Assembly (NCBI GenBank): GCA_016722515.1 | Contig: JADKJE010000030.1 | Coordinates: forward strand, 1 to 21,870 | From: Alphaproteobacteria bacterium | GTDB lineage: Bacteria > Pseudomonadota > Alphaproteobacteria > Rickettsiales > JADKJE01 | Reading direction: 5' to 3' | DNA length: 21,870 nucleotides | Part shown: positions 8,111 through 15,169 of the stretch, piece by piece | Numbering within the stretch: the first letter of the stretch is position 1 | Layout of the letters: the number at the start of each line of letters is the position of its first letter | Position numbers and translations under genes: made by a program | Notes under the pieces: model-generated | Databases searched by the model: none | What the model was told of the DNA's origin: nothing | Seen by the model: only the letters and a program-made list of their open reading frames with translations

Positions 8111-8503
8111 TTATCTGTACTTTTCTAAATACTTTTCGGCCTTTCTTACTAAATCAACATCCTCCAGTAAAGATAATACCCTATTATTGCAAGCAACACA
8201 CAAAAGACCTCTGACATACTTCCTTTTTTCTTCTGGTGGCATTTTTGAATAACCATCAACGTGCTTGTGGTCAATCGCAAATCCAGCCTTTCCGCTTGCA
8301 AATATCCTACCGCCCGTTTCTGTTTTCCCGCAAATACCACATTTACCGTCTTGACTAGCAAGCATTTCATTATATTCTGCAAGCCTTATTCCATAATTCC
8401 AATAATATCTTTGATCTTTTTCGTTCAAAAACTTCTTCGGACGTCCGTTTGGATTACCAGAAAACCCTTTCACGAATCTTTTACCAATTGGCATTTTCTT
8501 CAT
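8111..8503 (-). CDS. Endonuclease VII-like HNH resolvase with TerS-like N-terminus
   Basis: This is a 130-residue protein from the ATG at 8503, which has GAGG four bases upstream. A nine-codon longer reading from 8530 lacks that ribosome site. Residues 45-110 show the recombination endonuclease VII pattern: CGIC at 55-58, AIDHKH at about 76-81 with the DH pair, and LCVACNNRV at 101-109. These supply a Cys4 zinc site and a beta-beta-alpha metal nuclease core. The family cuts Holliday junctions and branched DNA before packaging. The first 27 residues (MKKMPIGKRFVKGFSGNPNG, then RPKKFLN) look like the DUF5681-type N-terminus of small terminases, and this phage's own TerS begins in a similar way. 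It is the last gene before a terminator. Confidence 0.85.
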   Translation of the reverse strand: MKKMPIGKRFVKGFSGNPNGRPKKFLNEKDQRYYWNYGIRLAEYNEMLASQDGKCGICGKTETGGRIFASGKAGFAIDHKHVDGYSKMPPEEKRKYVRGLLCVACNNRVLSLLEDVDLVRKAEKYLEKYR

Positions 8504-8626
8504 TTTTCCTCTAATAGAAATCGCCCACACAAAACGGGCAAGCGTTTCATGCGGGCGAAGTTCACAGATTATTATGGCGACTCTTGCCAGTCACAATGAG
8601 TCTATTTTACCACATTCTAATATTTC

Positions 8627-8842
8627 TTATCTTGTCATAATTGCGCTAAGGATAAAGATAAAAAAGAAGATCGTGACAATCGTTATAGATACAAGTTTCA
8701 TCGTGTCTTTGAAGTCTTGTACCTGCTTCCTAAGTATGGCGTGATTTCTTTCCTCCTCCTCGCGCTGGAAGTTGCGCCTTACGCTGAAAGTCTCGCCGCC
8801 CTCTTGCGTGTGTTCGTGTGTTTCGTCCTTCCATGTTTTCAT
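8627..8842 (-). CDS. Small tail-anchored membrane protein
   Basis: This 71-residue protein of unknown function has a highly charged N-terminal part (to about residue 45, including REEEERNHAILRKQVQDF, likely helical or coiled coil). One hydrophobic segment follows (VSITIVTIFFFIFILSAIM, about 50-69), then a short basic end. That makes a C-terminally anchored membrane protein. It starts at ATG behind GGAGG. A lysis-related role is possible, since small one-segment proteins occur there, but there is no signature. The 96 bases between it and the next gene hold only weak hairpins. Confidence 0.65.
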   Translation of the reverse strand: MKTWKDETHEHTQEGGETFSVRRNFQREEEERNHAILRKQVQDFKDTMKLVSITIVTIFFFIFILSAIMTR

Positions 8843-8850
8843 TTTGCCTC

Positions 8851-9786
8851 CTATCCTAATCCGTAATGAGTTTCTATCAGCCGCCTTACGTCCGTTTCCT
8901 TCGCCGTGTCACCGTCCAGCCTGTACCCGTCAAGGATGGCAATGGCGTTATCCAGTTCCTTGATAGTCCCACGGATAAAACTAACCATGTTTTTCTTGCG
9001 AAAGTGATCGTCATACGCCGCCTCCCATACTGGCGTGATTGCCTTTATCTTCTGAAATGGCGTAAGGGCTTCCAGATGTCCTTCGCTCTTGACGGCGGCA
9101 ACTTCGGCGGCGTTCAAATTCTCTTGCAATGTCCGCTTTCGCATTTCAAGCCGTGAGCGGTAACCTTGATCGAAGTCCTCATAAGCGTAGTGTTTTCCAG
9201 TCAGTAAGCCGGAGCCCGGAGCCGTGATACTCATACCCATCCCTCGCCCGTACCCTATCCAATATTCGATGCAAGCCCGCTGATGTGCGTATTCAGTACC
9301 GCTTTCGGCCTCAAATCCGTATAATTCTATGCTCTCGTACTTGTGAAGGATTGCATAGAAAAGCATGTGAGCAAGTGTACTAGTCAGGTAAGGATTTTCG
9401 GGTAATGGCATTTTCAAGCATCCCGGCGCGTCCTCGTTCATGTCTTGCATGATGATCGTCTTTCCCTCCCGGTGTTGTGGTACGGTATAAACGCCATACT
9501 CGCAAAACGGACAGGGTACTTCTTTCCCTTCGTTGTATGCTTTCCCCTCCCCTTTACAGTACAGACATTGCCCGCTTTGCGCCTTGATATACAGCGGGTG
9601 GTTTGGGTCACTAATGTTATTCGGCCTATCCCAATCCCATCGCGGATGTATCTGGAAAAGCACGTCATACCGCTTAAGCCAATCCTTCGCCGGGGCTTCG
9701 TTTAGTGTCCATATTTTCTCGTCAGAGTCCCACGGGATCGCGGCGCGGGTGCGCGGGTTCATTCCTACCATTACAATCTTTGTCAT
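8851..9786 (-). CDS. DUF115-like phage protein with inserted zinc knuckle
   Basis: This 311-residue intact protein begins MTKIVMVGMNPRTRAAIPWD and later has YESIELYGFEAESGTEYAHQ, the layout of DUF115/MptE-like nucleotide-binding folds common in phages of uncultured bacteria. Inserted at about residues 74-95 are two CxxC pairs (CLYC followed by KGEG, and CPFC), like half of a DnaJ zinc module. The C-terminal 90 residues are helical. Starts at ATG behind AAGGAAAT. The reaction is unknown; a sugar- or nucleotide-transfer role is inference from the fold only. A second, shorter DUF115-like protein is at 13.7-14.3 kb. Confidence 0.6.
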   Translation of the reverse strand: MTKIVMVGMNPRTRAAIPWDSDEKIWTLNEAPAKDWLKRYDVLFQIHPRWDWDRPNNISDPNHPLYIKAQSGQCLYCKGEGKAYNEGKEVPCPFCEYGVYTVPQHREGKTIIMQDMNEDAPGCLKMPLPENPYLTSTLAHMLFYAILHKYESIELYGFEAESGTEYAHQRACIEYWIGYGRGMGMSITAPGSGLLTGKHYAYEDFDQGYRSRLEMRKRTLQENLNAAEVAAVKSEGHLEALTPFQKIKAITPVWEAAYDDHFRKKNMVSFIRGTIKELDNAIAILDGYRLDGDTAKETDVRRLIETHYGLG

Positions 9787-9811
9787 TTTATTTCCTTTAT
9801 CTGCCTAACGG

Positions 9812-10171
9812 TTAAGCGTTACTGGCGGGGCGGTATAGGCAACCCATGCCGGTATGATGCTCGATTGATGTGCCACACTCGCAAAAACCTTCGGGCGTAG
9901 CCCCGTCCAGTGCACGCGATTGTTCGGCGGCTTGATAGCCAGCAATAAACGCTGCCCGTGTTTCTTGATAATTAGCAGATACCCTCAAAGATGCTTCATT
10001 GGTTGACGCATTAGGCCAACGCTGTTTCCAATATTTCCAAAACTCATTTCCACGCATTTGTTGGGCGGCATCAACCATAGGGATTTGACAATCCAGACAT
10101 ACTTTGTTTTCAGTGGATAACATTACCCACGCATTTCCTTTACACTTCGGGCAAATAAGAACAATTGACAT
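9812..10171 (-). CDS. Zinc-ribbon protein of unknown function
   Basis: This 119-residue protein has an N-terminal zinc ribbon (ICPKC at 6-10 and CLDC at 25-28) followed by a helical middle. A second Cys/His cluster near the C-terminus (CECGTSIEHHTGMGC) could bind another zinc. It starts at ATG behind AGGATCTAAAA. Its start overlaps the apparent end of the upstream membrane-HTH gene by 32 bases, although that end may itself be altered by an indel. A nucleic-acid-binding or accessory role is plausible but unproven. Confidence 0.65.
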   Translation of the reverse strand: MSIVLICPKCKGNAWVMLSTENKVCLDCQIPMVDAAQQMRGNEFWKYWKQRWPNASTNEASLRVSANYQETRAAFIAGYQAAEQSRALDGATPEGFCECGTSIEHHTGMGCLYRPASNA

Positions 10172-10997
10172 TTTTAGATCCTTTATTATGTTGAGGGCGT
10201 GTCCGCCGAATTTCTGTCAGCTTTTTGGCACTTTCCCACGGCCTTGATCCATCTGCCAAGTCTTTCAGCCAATTGCCAGCCGTGCCATTACTGACCTGAA
10301 AACGTGCCATAATTGCCCCGCGTGCGTTTTTGCGCTTTGTCAGTATCCAGTCAATATCACGCTGGTTAAGGTCATTCCATTTTTTCGGGGTAGCAACTTC
10401 GGAAGTTTCCGCGTCAATTATGCCTGAATTATCCCTCTGATTTGTGGCAACTCCGCCGGAAGTGAAAGCAACTCCCTCGATCCGCACGGCAATTCTACCG
10501 GCCCAGCCGTCAAGTCCTTTGTTCATGGCGCGGATTGCCCTTTCAATCGGAGTGTACCTGAGTTCTGAATCAGTCAACTTGTCAACTCCGCCTTGAATCC
10601 AGCCTAAAATGGCACTTGCCAAAGTTGGCAACACGCCGTAGGCAATTGCAACAATTTGATTGGCAACCTGCAAAGTTTCGGCAGGTATCCAAACAAATGA
10701 CGAATCTGCCTCAATAAGTGCCTTTGCACTGACAGTTCTGATTAAGGCAAATTCATTGAAAAACAGATCAGCCCCGCCAAATACGATAATTCCGGCAACC
10801 GCCGCCCATTTGACTTTAGGTTGACGCACAAAGAAAAACGAGAGGTACACGCCAATAGCGAGGCCGATGCTTTGACCGTAGGAAAGCAGGATATAAAACA
10901 AAGTGTCTGCGGGTTGGTACAGGTGGATAAAGTTCGCAACCCGATCAACCTGAGTTATCACAAAAAATATCGCAAGATATTGAGCGAATTTTCGCAT
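10140..10997 (-). CDS. Four-helix membrane protein with C-terminal helix-turn-helix
   Basis: This 285-residue protein has about four hydrophobic segments in the first 135 residues: near 5-25, 33-55, 63-83 and 108-135. Then come a charged linker, a Gly/Ser/Asn-rich stretch and a soluble end. Residues about 205-255 look like a helix-turn-helix (NQRDIDWILTKRKN, then GAIMARFQVSNGTAGNWLKD). This predicts an inner-membrane protein with a cytoplasmic DNA-binding tail. It starts at ATG behind AGGTG. The last residues may be off-frame: one extra C at 10195-10197 would end the protein at TAA TAA (10186), just before the next ribosome site. No family is recognised. Confidence 0.65.
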   Translation of the reverse strand: MRKFAQYLAIFFVITQVDRVANFIHLYQPADTLFYILLSYGQSIGLAIGVYLSFFFVRQPKVKWAAVAGIIVFGGADLFFNEFALIRTVSAKALIEADSSFVWIPAETLQVANQIVAIAYGVLPTLASAILGWIQGGVDKLTDSELRYTPIERAIRAMNKGLDGWAGRIAVRIEGVAFTSGGVATNQRDNSGIIDAETSEVATPKKWNDLNQRDIDWILTKRKNARGAIMARFQVSNGTAGNWLKDLADGSRPWESAKKLTEIRRTRPQHNKGSKNVNCSYLPEV

Positions 10998-11004
10998 GAT
11001 TCAC

Positions 11005-11439
11005 CTATAACTTTGTGGCGATTTGGGCGCGGGCTTCTTTGGAGACAGTCGCAAGATCGGAGGGAATGTTTCCATCTTTCGCGGCCTTTTCAAATACTTT
11101 CCCGTCAAGTTTCAGCGCGGGCGTGAAGTGGGCTATACACCATTCCTTCGCTTTGAGTTCGTCTGTCACCACTACGGTAGTAAACCACTTGACAGCGACG
11201 CGGGCGGGGAGTTCGCAAGAATTATCATACAAGGCGAGGGCTGATGTTCTGATTTTGCTTTCGAGTTCTGACAGTTTGCCGTCAAGGATATTCCCGTCAT
11301 TGTCCAGCCGCATAAAATCATCGGTTTGTTGGACGGTTTCAATCATTTCACGCTTCGCCTTGCGTACCTTTTCGGCATCTTCGCGCACTTTGGCCAGTTC
11401 GTTCAAATCACTTTCGAGTTGTTCTTGTACTGAGTTCAT
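11005..11439 (-). CDS. Coiled-coil protein of unknown function
   Basis: This 144-residue intact protein has residues 1-75 as a heptad-rich helix (LESDLNELAKVREDAEKVRK and on). A small alpha/beta domain follows (LPARVAVKWFTTVVVTDELK, then WCIAHFTPALKLDGKVFEKA). It ends in TAG, again showing that TAG is a stop here. It lies directly downstream of the possible annealing-protein gene in block B, which suggests a DNA replication or recombination accessory role, but no motif supports a specific function. Confidence 0.6.
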   Translation of the reverse strand: MNSVQEQLESDLNELAKVREDAEKVRKAKREMIETVQQTDDFMRLDNDGNILDGKLSELESKIRTSALALYDNSCELPARVAVKWFTTVVVTDELKAKEWCIAHFTPALKLDGKVFEKAAKDGNIPSDLATVSKEARAQIATKL

Positions 11440-11528
11440 TGTATTATTCCTTTGAATTTTGATTTAGGCTCCCACGGGGAGAGTGTGGGAATAGGTCTAG
11501 TGTGCTGTTCTACCAGCCGCCCGAATAT
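11436..11528 (-). other. Possible small coding remnant before the coiled-coil gene
   Basis: This minus-strand frame of 30 codons has protein-like content (FGRLVEQHTRPIPTLSPWEP) and ends with a TGA that overlaps the next ATG as ATGA, the pattern used by many real genes here. It has no ATG: it would begin at ATA (11528), preceded in frame by TAG and another protein-like stretch (VREAIGTRGPKY). Either a start codon was lost, an unusual start is used, or it is chance. The rest of 11440-11578 shows nothing else. Confidence 0.25.
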
Positions 11529-11578
11529 CTAGTATTTTGGGCCTCTCGTTCCTATCGCTTCGCGCACGGCCTTTGATT

Positions 11579-12303
11579 TTACGAGTCTTGATTTACATTT
11601 TCTGCGGCGGCTTGTCGCTCGGCATCCTCAACAAGCGGTCGTAATTCCTTGCCTGCGGCGATCAAATCTTCTTCTGTCACTTTCACCCGGTCAGGGTTCG
11701 CATGTTTGATATTCACTTTATCAGCGCGATTGCAAAGGCTGATCCAGTGATTCCACAGCGTATTATTGACTGGACTAGGATTTTCGATTTCGATTATCTC
11801 GCCAGTTTCAGCCTTGACGTTTGCGAGTCTTGCGTCTCGGATGGTTTCAACTTCGGTTTCATCAAGCCAGCCAAGACCGCAAAGGGATAGGGTCAAGCGG
11901 CGTTTTGCTTTGGTAACGGCTTTCATCTGCACGTTGCCAAGATTGCCCTGCATATCCTTTTTTGCCACTACTCCAATTTCGACGTCTGTGCGGCCCGTCT
12001 TATCATGTCCTTTGACCTTCACGAGAAATTGCGTCTCGTTTTCCACAATGTCTACATCGTCAATTGATACTCCGTTGATATTGCGGGTTGATCGGTTGCG
12101 TCCTTCTTTGCGTACAGGGTCAACTTCCCGTTAAGCGTCATATAATCAAACGGCTTTGTAAGCGGATTGAGTCCTACGCTTTCGCAAACATGGCGGTAAT
12201 AAGATACCCGCTGTTCTGGGGTCAATTTAGACAAATCGCCGCCAAGTAAAACGCTTTCCATAATCGCGGCGTCAACGGTATTTGATACGGTCAAGTCATT
12301 CAT
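11579..12303 (-). CDS. Conserved phage protein, possible ssDNA-annealing/recombination protein (one indel)
   Basis: Reconstructed length is about 241 residues. It starts at ATG 12303 behind GGGAG, one base after the upstream stop. The first frame gives YYRHVCESVGLNPLTKPFDY and LYAKKDATDQ, then runs into TAG. One missing base in the CCC at 12085-12087 shifts to the second frame, which continues RNINGVSIDDVDIVENETQF. Further on is a conserved-looking VTKAKRRLTLSLCGLGWLDE. These motifs recur in a phage family usually left unnamed. The KAKRRLTLSLCGLG segment faintly recalls the core of Rad52/Erf-type annealing proteins. The functional label is a guess; the reading across the break is strong. Confidence 0.5.
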
Positions 12304-12304
12304 G

Positions 12305-12772
12305 TTACGCTCCCATTCCCATTGTGTATAAATCGTTTCGTTCTCGATCGTCGGCCTGCGTGAATTCCTGCGCGTCGCCGTGATCCGGGCAAAGTGGATT
12401 ATCACCGGCGTACTCATAGCAAAGGCAAGTTTCGGACTTTTCTTCGTCGTCGTCGGCTGGCTCCAAGTCCATTACCATAAGTTCGGCGAGTGTTACCGAG
12501 TGAGGCAAAAGTGCGCCGTCTGTGAGAATGTCGGCGATTCTGAATGTCTTTGTTGGGTCAACGTCGTACACTGTGCGAATGCCTAGTAATTTCGCTTTGA
12601 CAACTTCCTTGAAGTGAAACCAGCGAAAAGACCCGTTTTCGTAATGAAGGAATGCGTCAAATTTTTTACCGTTTTCCATTCTCATATTGATAGACTCTAA
12701 TCCGTCATTGAGTTCATCAAAAGACTTGCTTGTTTCCAATTGGCTGTAAATATCTTGCAGGTTTGTTTTCAT
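12305..12772 (-). CDS. Acidic protein of unknown function
   Basis: This is a 155-residue protein from the ATG at 12772, which has AAGGAG 11 bases upstream. A longer TTG-started frame to 12808 reads through the ribosome site and is unlikely. The N-terminal helix is followed by a beta-rich middle (FDAFLHYENGSFRWFHFKEV). The end is strongly acidic (DLEPADDDEEKSE) with a small Cys/His patch (CLCYEY, then CPDH) that might bind metal. It is the first gene of block B, just after a strong terminator. Such early-block acidic proteins are often DNA mimics or regulators, but nothing specific supports that here. Confidence 0.6.
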   Translation of the reverse strand: MKTNLQDIYSQLETSKSFDELNDGLESINMRMENGKKFDAFLHYENGSFRWFHFKEVVKAKLLGIRTVYDVDPTKTFRIADILTDGALLPHSVTLAELMVMDLEPADDDEEKSETCLCYEYAGDNPLCPDHGDAQEFTQADDRERNDLYTMGMGA

Positions 12773-12856
12773 GTGTCCGTTTTCTCCTTGCCCTCGAATA
12801 TACGACAAAAGCGCGTTAGTAACATTGCAGAATCATTCTAATTTCATTACAAAATA

Positions 12857-12885
12857 AAAGCGCCTTAGTAGTTCTAAGGCGCTTT
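12857..12885 (-). terminator. Rho-independent terminator after the holin-like gene
   Basis: AAAGCGCCTTAG and CTAAGGCGCTTT form a perfect 12-bp stem with a 5-base loop. On the minus strand it is followed by TATTTTG directly after the stem's terminal TTT. It lies 53 bases beyond the holin-like stop and closes block A. The adjacent spacer to 12772 is AT-rich, with only weak promoter-like hexamers. Confidence 0.9.
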
Positions 12886-12937
12886 CCGTGCGGGTGTCTT
12901 ATCTTCGCTTTTCAGCGGTCAATTGAGTTATTCTGCA

Positions 12938-13132
12938 TTACTTGCGAAAAGCGGATCGCATCCTTTCGGCTGAGGGAGGGCCGGCGAACTTGCTAATGAT
13001 GTAGGACACAAGTCCGGCGGCGACTGAGGCGAGGACGCCGGAGTCGAGCGGTAGGCCGACGGCTTTCGCGCCCAGGTCAAGCAGATAGGCGACGATCACG
13101 ACGAGCGCACTTTGTACGGTTGCATTAAGCAT
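12938..13132 (-). CDS. Holin-like small membrane protein
   Basis: This 64-residue protein has two hydrophobic segments (ATVQSALVVIVAYLLDLGA and SGVLASVAAGLVSYIISKFA) and a basic C-terminus (ERMRSAFRK), the size and layout of class II phage holins. Starts at ATG behind AAAGGAG. No endolysin is visible next to it in the window, so the lysis role rests on topology alone. Many phages also encode similar two-helix proteins of other function. Confidence 0.55.
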   Translation of the reverse strand: MLNATVQSALVVIVAYLLDLGAKAVGLPLDSGVLASVAAGLVSYIISKFAGPPSAERMRSAFRK

Positions 13133-13161
13133 ATTATTCTCCTTTCGTTAGGTTTATATAA

Positions 13162-13629
13162 TTATACATCTGGAAAGTTTAGTTTCGCAAACTCGCCAAA
13201 GTATTTACGGGCGGCGTTGTCATAAGCACGGGCGGCGTCTTGAATGTTTTCAAATCTTCCAAGTGATAAATGCTTACCATTTGTTTTTATTTGTGCAATC
13301 CAGTTATTGCCCGCTTTATTTTTTGTAACGCCTTTATATCCTGACGTGTTGTTTTTTGGTTTTGCCTGATTTTTGCAGTTCTGAGAATGAGAAGCCAATC
13401 TAAGATTTTCTTTTCGATTATCTAATTTGTTTCCGTTTATATGGTCTACTTCTTGACCGGCTTTTGCCGTCATAATATATCTATGCATATAAACATGTTT
13501 ATGCTCGGGCCATGTGGTGCGCTCGGCGTATATGTTATTCAAATGCCATTTATATTTATTGAGTTTTTTAAAATCCTCGTCGTCAACGAGTGCGAATTTC
13601 CCCTGCGTGAGTGGTATACTTTTTGTCAT
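13162..13629 (-). CDS. HNH endonuclease with AP2-type DNA-binding domain
   Basis: This 155-residue intact protein matches free-standing phage HNH homing nucleases. The N-terminal region to about residue 55 includes VYMHRYIM. The HNH core at about 60-80 reads EVDHINGNKLDNRKENLRLA, with the DH pair at 62-63 and N76. An AP2-like domain follows at about 95-150 (SGYKGVTKNKAGNNWIAQI, then LGRFENIQDAARAYDNAARK). Such genes cut DNA site-specifically and spread selfishly. It starts at ATG behind GGAGG, and an upstream TATAAT with a leader hairpin suggests its own promoter. Flanking genes are not split by it, so it is a stand-alone insertion and not an intron passenger. Confidence 0.92.
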   Translation of the reverse strand: MTKSIPLTQGKFALVDDEDFKKLNKYKWHLNNIYAERTTWPEHKHVYMHRYIMTAKAGQEVDHINGNKLDNRKENLRLASHSQNCKNQAKPKNNTSGYKGVTKNKAGNNWIAQIKTNGKHLSLGRFENIQDAARAYDNAARKYFGEFAKLNFPDV

Positions 13630-13654
13630 TAGAGCCTCCTACGGCTTTAGTCAT

Positions 13655-13683
13655 GTACCCGGAGCCGATCTGCTCGCGGGTAC
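13655..13683 (-). promoter_or_regulatory. Leader hairpin of the HNH gene
   Basis: GTACCCG and CGGGTAC pair, with an inner GAGC/GCTC extension separated by one bulged G, around a six-base loop. On the minus strand it lies just after a TATAAT and before the HNH ribosome site, so it would sit at the very 5' end of a message from that promoter. On the plus strand it is followed by a T-rich run, but no plus-strand gene is present. Confidence 0.5.
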
Positions 13684-13687
13684 TTTT

Positions 13688-13693
13688 ATTATA
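13688..13693 (-). promoter_or_regulatory. Candidate -10 element for the HNH gene
   Basis: A perfect TATAAT lies immediately after the TGA of the DUF115-like gene. No good -35 lies at 16-18 bases; the nearest TTGATC is 20 bases away. A separate promoter would be typical for a mobile HNH gene. Confidence 0.3.
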
Positions 13694-14258
13694 TCATTTT
13701 CTGGGAAAGATAAGATCAAGCCGGGAGCGCCGAGAATGATTTATTATTCTTCTGTCATTCTCGGCGTAAACCTTTTGAGCTAATTTAAAATGGTAAAACA
13801 TTTCGTCCATTCTTGCCGCTCTATGCTCTACGTCGCCACGCGGGTAATCTGGTTTATAGTGATCCCATTCTTTATTAAAATCAACACCAAATAGATGGAC
13901 TCTTTCGTACCCGAGATAAAACGCGGCTTTAAGCGCGACATACACCACGGTAAACCCAGAAAAAAACCGCTCATCCTTGAAGTCGGTTTCATCTTTACGG
14001 ATAAGGAAAAGATTATTCAGGTCATACAGCCGGGATGATCCAAATTCCTTCGCTGCCAAAAATGCCAATTTTGCGCCGGACGCCAGTTTATAAATTTTCT
14101 CATGGTGGTTTATGAGTATGTCGTTATCCACACAAACGTAATAAGTGGGGGAGTACGGGCAATAATTGACTCCGAAAGTATCATACTTTTGGAGTGTATC
14201 GGCCGGCATATCGTTTAGGCTGGGGCCATTCCCCATGATTACGCAAGTCTTTTTTCAT
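13694..14258 (-). CDS. DUF115/MptE-like protein (one indel at start)
   Basis: The open frame begins with an internal ATG at 14236, but the family start lies upstream. Removing one A from the A6 run (14250-14255) gives MKKTCVIMGNGPSLNDMPAD, whose ATG at 14258 overlaps the previous stop as ATGA. The corrected protein is about 187 residues. CVIMGNGPSLND is the nucleotide-binding loop typical of DUF115/6-hydroxymethylpterin pyrophosphokinase MptE-like proteins. LGYERVHLFGVDFNKEWDHY is the second conserved region. In phages these proteins lie near glycan- or nucleotide-modifying genes, but their substrate here is unknown. Confidence 0.7.
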
Positions 14259-14474
14259 TTCGGGCTCCACAATGGGGCAAGGTCAAACTCTTCTGATAGC
14301 ACATCACAATAAGAACACCTCACCGCCTTTGTTATCTTGGAAGTGAAACAAATCCGAAGTATCGTCACACCACACAAAATCAGGCATAGAATCACAAAAA
14401 GAAATAAACTCCCTGCCTGCCTCGTCGACTGTGTAAAAATTCGTAGTTTCGATTCTTCCACCTTTGGGTGTCAT
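14255..14474 (-). CDS. Small Cys-containing protein (one indel)
   Basis: The gene starts at ATG 14474, overlapping the upstream TGA (ATGA). The first frame reads MTPKGGRIETTNFYTVDEAG, then EFISFCDSMPDFVWCDDTSD. One extra A in the AAA at 14328-14330 shifts it. Correcting it gives KAVRCSYCDVLSEEFDLAPL and a TGA overlapping the next ATG. The product is about 72 residues with CxxC plus other cysteines, possibly a small zinc protein. Function is unknown. The fit at both gene boundaries is the main evidence. Confidence 0.6.
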
Positions 14475-14755
14475 TTTTCCAACTCCCTTTCCGCTCGTAA
14501 TGTGGACTGTAAAGCACTTACGGCATGTTTCAAAGCGTCATATTCGCCTTCGAGGGCGGCGCGGGTCGCGGTCGCCTCTGCTAGTCGTGGGTTTCCTTTT
14601 TCGCTTCCCAGCTTGATCCGATAGTATTCTGCGGATGCGGCGGCGGCGCGGTATCCAATATCCAGCATTTGCGCGGCAAGGCGGTCAATGAGGGTAATTT
14701 TATTTTGAGATGCAAGGGACATAAACTCTTGATAGGTAATCGGTTCGTTTTGCAT
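14471..14755 (-). CDS. Helical protein of unknown function
   Basis: This 94-residue intact protein starts at the ATG of a TAATG overlap with the nuclease gene. It is predominantly helical and Ala/Glu-rich (AAAASAEYYRIKLGSEKGNP, then TRAALEGEYDALKHAVSALQ), suggesting a coiled coil in the C-terminal half. No family is recognised. Its place between a nuclease and a DUF115-like gene gives no firm clue. Confidence 0.6.
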   Translation of the reverse strand: MQNEPITYQEFMSLASQNKITLIDRLAAQMLDIGYRAAAASAEYYRIKLGSEKGNPRLAEATATRAALEGEYDALKHAVSALQSTLRAERELEK

Positions 14756-15049
14756 TAAATCCTCTTATACCATCGTAGTATGTCTTCGGTTTCGATTGCG
14801 ATTATCAGCGTTTCTGGATACGGCTCGGCTTCCCAATATTCCCGCTCGTCTGCGGTCAAGGTTTCGCCTGGCTCTTGACTTCGACCCGCAAAGTACGCAC
14901 GTCGTAAGTCGCGCCCATTTTGCCAGTGACAACCAAATCATACAGCTTTTGAGCCTGTGTACCAAGTCCACACGAAAGCCCATTGCCCGCAACTCCCGTA
15001 CAATTTGCGCCTGATTCCCGTCTACCTGTGAGGCGTAACGTAATCCCAT
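14755..15049 (-). CDS. VRR-NUC / PD-(D/E)XK-type nuclease (two indels)
   Basis: Reconstructed length is about 98 residues from ATG 15049, behind AAGGTG. The first frame reads MGLRYASQVDGNQAQIVREL and RAMGFRVDLVHRLK. A missing A in the A4 at 14947-14950 moves it to KLYDLVVTGKMGATYDVRTL and RVEVKS. A missing C near 14870-14871 moves it to PGETLTADEREYWEAEPYPE, ending TAA overlapping the next ATG. The order fits VRR-NUC or Holliday-resolvase-like folds: an N-terminal helix with Asp-Gly-Asn-Gln, YDLVV as the metal-binding Asp strand, and EVK as the ExK pair. It would process branched or replicating DNA. The uncorrected frame encodes nonsense after residue 40. Confidence 0.72.
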
Positions 15050-15050
15050 G

Positions 15051-15169
15051 TTACACCTTGCCTTGTGCGTCATCTTCAAAAGTATCAAGACGGGCGGCTT
15101 TGCGCCCTTCGGAGCCGGTAAATACGTCCACACGATAGCGAAAAACCAACGGCCTAAAATCCTAATCAT
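15051..15169 (-). CDS. Small protein of unknown function (one indel)
   Basis: The gene starts at ATG 15169 five bases after a perfect GGAGGT and inside the end of the upstream wHTH gene. The plain frame runs into the nuclease gene. One missing T in the T5 at 15141-15145 gives MIRILGRWFFRYRVDVFTGS and then EGRKAARLDTFEDDAQGKV, with TAA one base before the nuclease ATG. The product is 39 residues. It is too small for a functional call. Confidence 0.55.

Noticed and set aside
13162..13629. HNH gene as part of a group I intron or intein.
   Set aside because: Neither flanking gene is interrupted, and no exon halves flank it.
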